Origin: Planctomycetota bacterium
Lineage (GTDB): Bacteria; Planctomycetota; UBA11346
Assembly: GCA_947470885.1 (NCBI GenBank)
Contig: CANIXE010000051.1
Location: forward strand, 1-9,854
Length of the DNA stretch: 9,854 bases
Direction of reading: 5' to 3'
Below the pieces are notes generated by a model. It made no database searches and was not told the origin of the DNA. It was given only the letters and a program-made list of their open reading frames with translations. Positions 6,355-9,854 of this stretch are shown here, in pieces (positions within the stretch are counted from its first letter, which is position 1; each line of letters begins with the position of its first letter). The position numbers and the translations under genes were made by a program.

Positions 6355-7446
6355 ATGCGCGGTGATCTGGCGGGACTGACCTTCGGTGAATTTTCCGCCT
6401 GGCTGGGCGCAGTGATCGGCCACAGCGAGCGGTTCCACCGGGCGCTGTACCGCCAGGTTGCGGTGGAGGGCCGCTGGGCGCCCCTGGAGATTCCCCTGTG
6501 GCGGGACGAATCCCCCGACGCGGCCCGCACGTTGACCGGCTTGGCGGCGGCGGTCCAGGCCCCGGCGCCCGACCGCCACCAGCACGAGGATGATCCGGGG
6601 ATCGGCCGGACAGTGAAGGTGGCCAGCCGCCTGACCGACGGCCAGACCGTGGAATCCGTGCTGATCCCGATGAAGGGCGGCGGCCACCACACGGTCTGCG
6701 TGTCGTCCCAAGTGGGTTGCAAAATGGGCTGCCAGTTCTGCCACACCGCGACCATGGGCCTGGTCCGCCAGCTCACCGCCGCGGAAATTACCGGCCAGTT
6801 GGCGGCAGTGCGCCAAGCCACCGGCACCACCGCCCGCAACGTGGTGTTCATGGGCATGGGCGAGCCCCTGGACAATCCTGACGCCGTGGCCAGAGCCGTG
6901 GCGATCCTCACCAGCCCTGAAGCCCACGGCCTGGCCCGGCGCCATGTCACCATCAGCACCGTGGGCCGGGCGGACATCCTCCCCCGCTGGCGCGAGCTGG
7001 GCTTGACCGGGGTGAACCTGGCCCTCAGCCTCACCGCCGCCGACGATGCCCTGCGCAGCGAACTGATGCCGGTGAACCGCCTGCATTCCCTGGCCGAACT
7101 CAAAAAAGCAGTGGCGGCGGTGCCCATTCCCAAGGACCGGCGGATCCTGGTGAGCTGCGTGGTCATCCCCGGCCTCACCGACGGCCCGGGGCACACCGCC
7201 GATCTCATCGCCTGGCTGGCGGGCCTGCCGGTGCTGGTGAACTTGATTCCGTTCAACCCGATCCCCTCCCGGCCCTGGCGGGCCCCCACCGACGACGAAG
7301 TGATGGCCGTCCGGGATCGCCTGGACGCCGCCGGCATCCCGGTGCGCCTGCGCCTGACCAAGGGAGATGCCGTGATGGCCGCCTGCGGCCAACTGGGGGA
7401 TCCGGCGGCCCGCCGCCGACGCCCCCTGGAATCCGTACCACGGTAA
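6355..7446 (+). CDS. rlmN: 23S rRNA (adenine2503-C2)-methyltransferase RlmN or close paralogue, radical SAM
   Basis: A 363-residue cytoplasmic radical-SAM enzyme predicted to methylate C2 of A2503 in 23S rRNA (and, in some relatives, A37 of tRNAs). The motif VCVSSQVGCKMGCQFC holds the resolving cysteine Cys115 and the 4Fe-4S ligands Cys122, Cys126 and Cys129. Cys344 in MAACGQL matches the methyl-carrying cysteine near the C-terminus. FMGMGEPLDN is the SAM-binding GEP motif, and LIPFNPIP and ELMPVNR are family landmarks. The N-terminal LAGLTFGEFSAWL matches the accessory domain start, supporting the ATG at 6355 although only AGG precedes it. Oddities: the conserved SLHA reads SLTA, and RTRG reads LTKG near the last cysteine. 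All catalytic cysteines are present, so activity is likely; a paralogue with altered specificity is possible. Confidence 0.92.
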   Translation: MRGDLAGLTFGEFSAWLGAVIGHSERFHRALYRQVAVEGRWAPLEIPLWRDESPDAARTLTGLAAAVQAPAPDRHQHEDDPGIGRTVKVASRLTDGQTVESVLIPMKGGGHHTVCVSSQVGCKMGCQFCHTATMGLVRQLTAAEITGQLAAVRQATGTTARNVVFMGMGEPLDNPDAVARAVAILTSPEAHGLARRHVTISTVGRADILPRWRELGLTGVNLALSLTAADDALRSELMPVNRLHSLAELKKAVAAVPIPKDRRILVSCVVIPGLTDGPGHTADLIAWLAGLPVLVNLIPFNPIPSRPWRAPTDDEVMAVRDRLDAAGIPVRLRLTKGDAVMAACGQLGDPAARRRRPLESVPR

Positions 7447-7666
7447 ATATTCCGGGGGAGGGCGTTCACGTCCCGCCATGCCCAGAGATCCCCAGCCCCT
7501 GGCCGTTTCCTCACCGGGGGCACCCCGTCCTCCATCGTCCACGCCTGGCGGCTCATCGAAGGGTACCTTGGTCATCTTGGCCACCTGAGCGGCGCACCCA
7601 CCCTGACCCATGAACGGTTCACGGAGATGGGATTGTTCCCCGGGGATGGCTGGTTAGGGTCGCGCC
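7447..7666. other. Intergenic region between rlmN and the HDOD gene
   Basis: No supported gene lies in this 220-bp gap. It contains an 11-bp palindrome TGAACGGTTCA (7611-7621) and a CCCCGGGG palindrome just before the HDOD start, either of which could be a protein-binding site. The reading frame of rlmN stays open after its stop to a TGA at 7672-7674, but without a plausible start codon near its beginning. No clear terminator for rlmN was found. Confidence 0.35.
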
Positions 7667-8671
7667 GTGGCTGATGACCTCTTCAATCGCTTCCGCAAGG
7701 GCCCGCCGGGCCAACCAGTGCCGCCAACGGCCCCGGCCAGTCCCCCTGCGGCCTCCGGGAAACCGGAAAGCGGTCTGGCCTACCGTAGCGTCCTCGGCGG
7801 TCCCCAACGCGTCAGCGAGGCCGAAGCCCTGGCGGCCATCGAGAAAATCCCCTCGATGCCCCTGGTGGTTCAAAAGCTGCTGGTGAAGGCCGGCAACACC
7901 GCCGGCGCCACCAGCGATCTGGAATCCCTGATCAGCCAGGACATGGCCCTTGCAGGGCGCCTGCTGAAATTGGTGAACAGCCCATTCTACAACCTGCCCC
8001 AGCCAGTCTCCAGCATCGCCCAGGCGGTGGCGGTGGTGGGCCTTGCCAGCTTGAAGAGCCTGGCCGTGGCGGCCAGCACGTCCGCTTTGCTGGACACAGA
8101 TTTGTCGGCCTACGGCTTCCAGGCCAAGGGTCTGTGGACCAACAGCATCGCCACCGCCGGCCTAGCCCGGGCGGTGGCCCTACGCAATGGCGCCGGTAAG
8201 GATGCCGCTGAGGAATACTTCGTCGCCGGCCTGCTCCGGGATGTGGGGATGCTGGTTCTGGGCCCCTTCCTCACCGAGCGCAAGGTCACCCTGCGCAAAC
8301 TGACCGAGGTCAAATCCGTCTCGGACCTGGACATCCTCCGCCGGGAACGGGACATCCTGGGAATCGACCACGCCTGGGCCGGGGAACGGGTGGCCCAGCG
8401 CTGGACCCTGCCGGACGATCTGCGCCTGGTGATCACCCACCACCACCGCATCCCCCAGACCGCCAGCCCGACGGTCCTCAAAACCCTGGCCAGCGTCCGT
8501 CTGGCCGAACGGCTGATCTACTCCGCCGGAATCGGCGTCCTCAAGGATCACCCCTTCGAAACCAGCATCGACGCCGTGCTGCTCCACGCCTCCGGCCTAT
8601 CCACGGGCAAGCTGGAGGAACTGGTCAAAGAGTTGCCGGCCATCGTCAAAGCTTCCGAACAGGGACTTTGA
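7667..8671 (+). CDS. HDOD-domain signalling protein
   Basis: A 334-residue cytoplasmic protein. Residues 11-38 are a Pro/Ala-rich flexible linker after a short amphipathic start (MADDLFNRFRK). The HDOD domain follows from ~48 to ~265. Its signatures are IEKIPSMPLVVQKLL (58-72), LISQDMALAGRLLKLVNSPFY (88-108), IAQAVAVVGL (117-126) and the helix GIDHAWAGERVAQRWTLPDDL (232-252) followed by HHH. Where true HD phosphohydrolases have His-Asp, this protein has Arg191-Asp192 (GLLRDVG), as expected for the non-catalytic HDOD family. Such proteins are linked to signal transduction, chemotaxis, motility and c-di-GMP networks; no partner domain is attached here. The GTG at 7667, preceded by AGGG 7 nt upstream, gives the best start. 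It stands alone between rlmN and a gene-free region. Confidence 0.9.
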   Translation: MADDLFNRFRKGPPGQPVPPTAPASPPAASGKPESGLAYRSVLGGPQRVSEAEALAAIEKIPSMPLVVQKLLVKAGNTAGATSDLESLISQDMALAGRLLKLVNSPFYNLPQPVSSIAQAVAVVGLASLKSLAVAASTSALLDTDLSAYGFQAKGLWTNSIATAGLARAVALRNGAGKDAAEEYFVAGLLRDVGMLVLGPFLTERKVTLRKLTEVKSVSDLDILRRERDILGIDHAWAGERVAQRWTLPDDLRLVITHHHRIPQTASPTVLKTLASVRLAERLIYSAGIGVLKDHPFETSIDAVLLHASGLSTGKLEELVKELPAIVKASEQGL

Positions 8672-8862
8672 TTCGACGGAAGCACCGGATTCCTGTACCC
8701 GTACCGGCCTCCTGATGTCGTTGTCCCCACGCCGCCTTGCCGAACAGCGACGTCACCAACGTACCTTTCATCCTCAATAACGCAGTTGAGTTGGCCATGT
8801 GCAGAATCCCCGCTGTAATTTTTCAAGTCTTTGCCTCGACGGTTGTTTCACCCAAATGATGC
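8672..8862. other. Gene-free, lower-GC intergenic stretch
   Basis: Base composition drops visibly compared with the coding parts (for example TAATTTTTCAAG near 8815). I see no supported gene, RNA gene or clear terminator. Together with the following repeat it makes a 309-bp gap between the HDOD gene and the nucleosidase gene. Such a composition change next to a repeated element is compatible with insertion of foreign DNA, but the stretch is too short to prove it. Confidence 0.45.
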
Positions 8863-8958
8863 GTCTGGAAACGCACGTGGTGTGCAGATGCAAGGTGCTT
8901 CAAGCCGCGGCATGGCAACGCAGCAGGTGCGCTCCAATTGCGTTTTCCAGGGTGAAAC
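8845..8958. repeat. 9-bp inverted repeat bracketing the left element
   Basis: GTTTCACCC at 8845-8853 is the exact reverse complement of GGGTGAAAC at 8950-8958. The pair encloses the left repeat copy and enlarges the palindrome to 114 bp. It may mark the outer limits of the original element or be part of its fold. Confidence 0.5.
8863..8956 (+). repeat. Palindromic repeat element, left copy (inverted relative to the right copy)
   Basis: This 94-bp stretch matches the reverse complement of 9740-9854 with about six substitutions and one single-base gap. It lacks one 22-nt segment that forms the second hairpin arm in the other copy. The match begins GTCTGGAAACGCA and includes a 35-nt identical block (8917-8951). 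The two ends of the element are imperfect inverted repeats of one another (CTGGAAACGCA against CTGGAAAACGCA). It begins 24 bp beyond the stop of the nucleosidase gene and may form that gene's 3' end. Confidence 0.9.
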
Positions 8959-8980
8959 TTGTAGCCGGCGTGGTGGAATC

Positions 8981-9682
8981 TCAGAACCTGGCGTGATCCA
9001 GGACGTGTTCGACCACCCCGGCGTAGACTTCCACCGCTTGGTCGACGAAGGCGTTGAAATCGGCCACTGCATCCCCTTCCACGCCGTCACTGACGGCCCG
9101 GATGGCCAAGGCGGGCACCCGGTTCGCGGCAGAAACCTGGAGCACCGCCGATCCCTCCATCTCGATGAGATCCGGCCGGCGAAGCCCGCCACCAACCTCG
9201 GCTTCCAGATCCGGTAGGACATTGCGAAGGAACGCCGCCTTCGCCGGATGATCGAGAAACGCCGAGCCCGTGGCGATGTACGCCGGAAACAACCCGGGCA
9301 CCGGAGCTTCCAAGGCCAAGCGCACCAAGGCGGGATCGCTGGCCCACAGCCGCCCGCCGCCAAACGGCAGCTGGCCCCGGGCATGCCCGGGCATCCACGC
9401 CCGAACATCGAAATCCGCATCGATGGCGGCCACGCCAATCCCGATATGGCCGATTTTTCGCGCGGGATCCAGACTGCCTGCTACCCCGGTGAACAACACC
9501 GCCGCCGGCCGATGCTCACTGATCACCCGCTGGGTGGTGGCCGCCGCCGCCACCTTTCCCACCCCGGTCAGGGCAAAATGGACGTCCACCCCACGCCACT
9601 TCCCGTTGGTGGTCCGCCGATGGAACGCCGCCAATTCCTGTTCCAGGGCGCCGAGGATGACGATGGAACGGGTGCTGGTCAT
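8981..9682 (-). CDS. mtnN: 5'-methylthioadenosine/S-adenosylhomocysteine nucleosidase
   Basis: A 233-residue cytoplasmic enzyme, the same size as E. coli MTAN (232). It hydrolyses MTA and SAH to adenine plus the thio-ribose, recycling SAM by-products and feeding methionine salvage. Visible landmarks are ILGALEQEL with Glu16 (equivalent to E. coli Glu12), LTGVGKVAAAATTQ, FTGVAGSLDP, an ATGSAFLD loop, IEMEGSAVLQV with Glu176 (equivalent to Glu174) and IRAVSDGVEGDAVADF with the proton-donor Asp199 (equivalent to Asp197). All catalytic residues are kept. The ATG at 9682 gives the family-typical N-terminus, though no clear ribosome site precedes it. The gene has no operon partner in the window. 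It is closely bracketed by two inverted copies of a repeat, 24 bp past the stop and 57 bp before the start, which is unusual for this housekeeping gene. Confidence 0.93.
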   Translation of the reverse strand: MTSTRSIVILGALEQELAAFHRRTTNGKWRGVDVHFALTGVGKVAAAATTQRVISEHRPAAVLFTGVAGSLDPARKIGHIGIGVAAIDADFDVRAWMPGHARGQLPFGGGRLWASDPALVRLALEAPVPGLFPAYIATGSAFLDHPAKAAFLRNVLPDLEAEVGGGLRRPDLIEMEGSAVLQVSAANRVPALAIRAVSDGVEGDAVADFNAFVDQAVEVYAGVVEHVLDHARF

Positions 9683-9739
9683 GGCGGGGATTCAGCCAGG
9701 AACGATCACGGGCGCTAGGGTGGGCTTACGCGGCAAAAA

Positions 9740-9854
9740 TTCATCCTGGAAAACGCAATTGGAGCGCACCTGCTGCGTTACTTCAAACCTCGCATGGCGC
9801 TGCCATGCGAGGTTTGAAGCGCCTTGCATCTGCGCACCACTTGCGTTTCCAGAC
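9740..9854 (-). repeat. Palindromic repeat element, right copy, reaching the window edge
   Basis: This 115-bp stretch is the inverted partner of 8863-8956. It carries an extra 22-nt segment that completes a central hairpin. The shared terminal sequence GTCTGGAAACGCA (on the minus strand) ends exactly at base 9854, so the element may extend past the window. It lies 57 bp upstream of the nucleosidase start and could carry or disturb that gene's promoter. Confidence 0.9.
9781..9819. other. Perfect 18-bp hairpin in the core of the right repeat copy
   Basis: Bases 9781-9798 pair perfectly with 9802-9819 around a 3-nt GCT loop. No T-run follows, so it is not a standard terminator. A perfect 18-bp stem nested inside an imperfect outer palindrome is typical of REP/MITE-type elements that form cruciforms or stable RNA stems. 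Confidence 0.92.

Noticed and set aside
5500..7611. Very long minus-strand open frame running through rlmN
   Set aside because: Only the part left of the ATG at 6282 reads as a real protein (EIIA/PII-like). The rest is antisense to the clearly coding rlmN and is His/Gly/Ala-rich without any family motif.
8160..8470. HD-GYP or HD-type phosphodiesterase activity for the HDOD protein
   Set aside because: The metal-binding His-Asp pair is replaced by Arg191-Asp192 and no GYP motif is present.
8548..8826. Minus-strand open frame of 92 codons in the gap right of the HDOD gene
   Set aside because: Half of it is antisense to the HDOD gene, it has no recognisable motif, and its composition does not look coding.
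9740..9854. Integron attC site
   Set aside because: Cassette attC sites are direct repeats with GTTRRRY/RYYYAAC core ends. Here the two copies are inverted and the ends read GTCTGG/CCAGG, so the pattern does not fit.

Overview
The window is a GC-rich bacterial chromosome segment (roughly two-thirds G+C by eye). It carries eight protein-coding genes and no rRNA, tRNA or CRISPR array that I could find. The gene content (soluble PAS histidine kinase, HDOD protein, EIIA/PII-like regulator with paired CPA2-type antiporters, Rpn-family nuclease) and several GTG starts suit a free-living member of the PVC group, possibly Verrucomicrobiota (Opitutia). That placement is an impression from protein style and is weakly supported.

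Layout. At the left edge a small membrane protein (1-342, minus, cut by the window) diverges from a cytoplasmic PAS/HisKA/HATPase sensor kinase (533-1747, plus). A 256-bp gap with two strong hairpins follows, then a plus-strand Rpn/YhgA-like PD-(D/E)XK protein (2004-2921). That gene converges, with an 18-bp gap, on a tight three-gene minus-strand operon (6282 to 2940). The operon encodes an EIIA-like/PII-like fusion regulator, a 380-residue CPA2-like membrane protein and a 472-residue CPA2 antiporter. The three genes are linked by a 2-nt gap and an ATGA overlap. Divergent from the operon is rlmN (6355-7446, plus), followed by a GTG-started HDOD protein (7667-8671, plus). The right end holds a gene-free stretch of lower GC and an MTA/SAH nucleosidase gene (8981-9682, minus).

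How the parts work together. The operon reads as a regulated monovalent cation/proton transport system: a soluble sensor combining a phosphorylatable EIIA-like domain with a PII-like domain, followed by two membrane subunits. Only the larger membrane subunit visibly keeps the acidic residue expected in the ion path. The other genes are housekeeping or regulatory: rRNA methylation, SAM by-product salvage and signalling.

Most unusual structure. The nucleosidase gene is tightly bracketed by two inverted copies of a ~94-115 bp palindromic repeat (8863-8956 and 9740-9854). The copies share a 35-nt identical block, and the right copy contains an 18-bp perfect hairpin whose second arm is missing from the left copy. 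This looks like a MITE or REP-like element pair, or a mobilisable cassette. A second oddity is a terminator-like hairpin with its T-tract on the minus strand, lying beyond rpn; rpn may have inserted between the antiporter operon and its original terminator.
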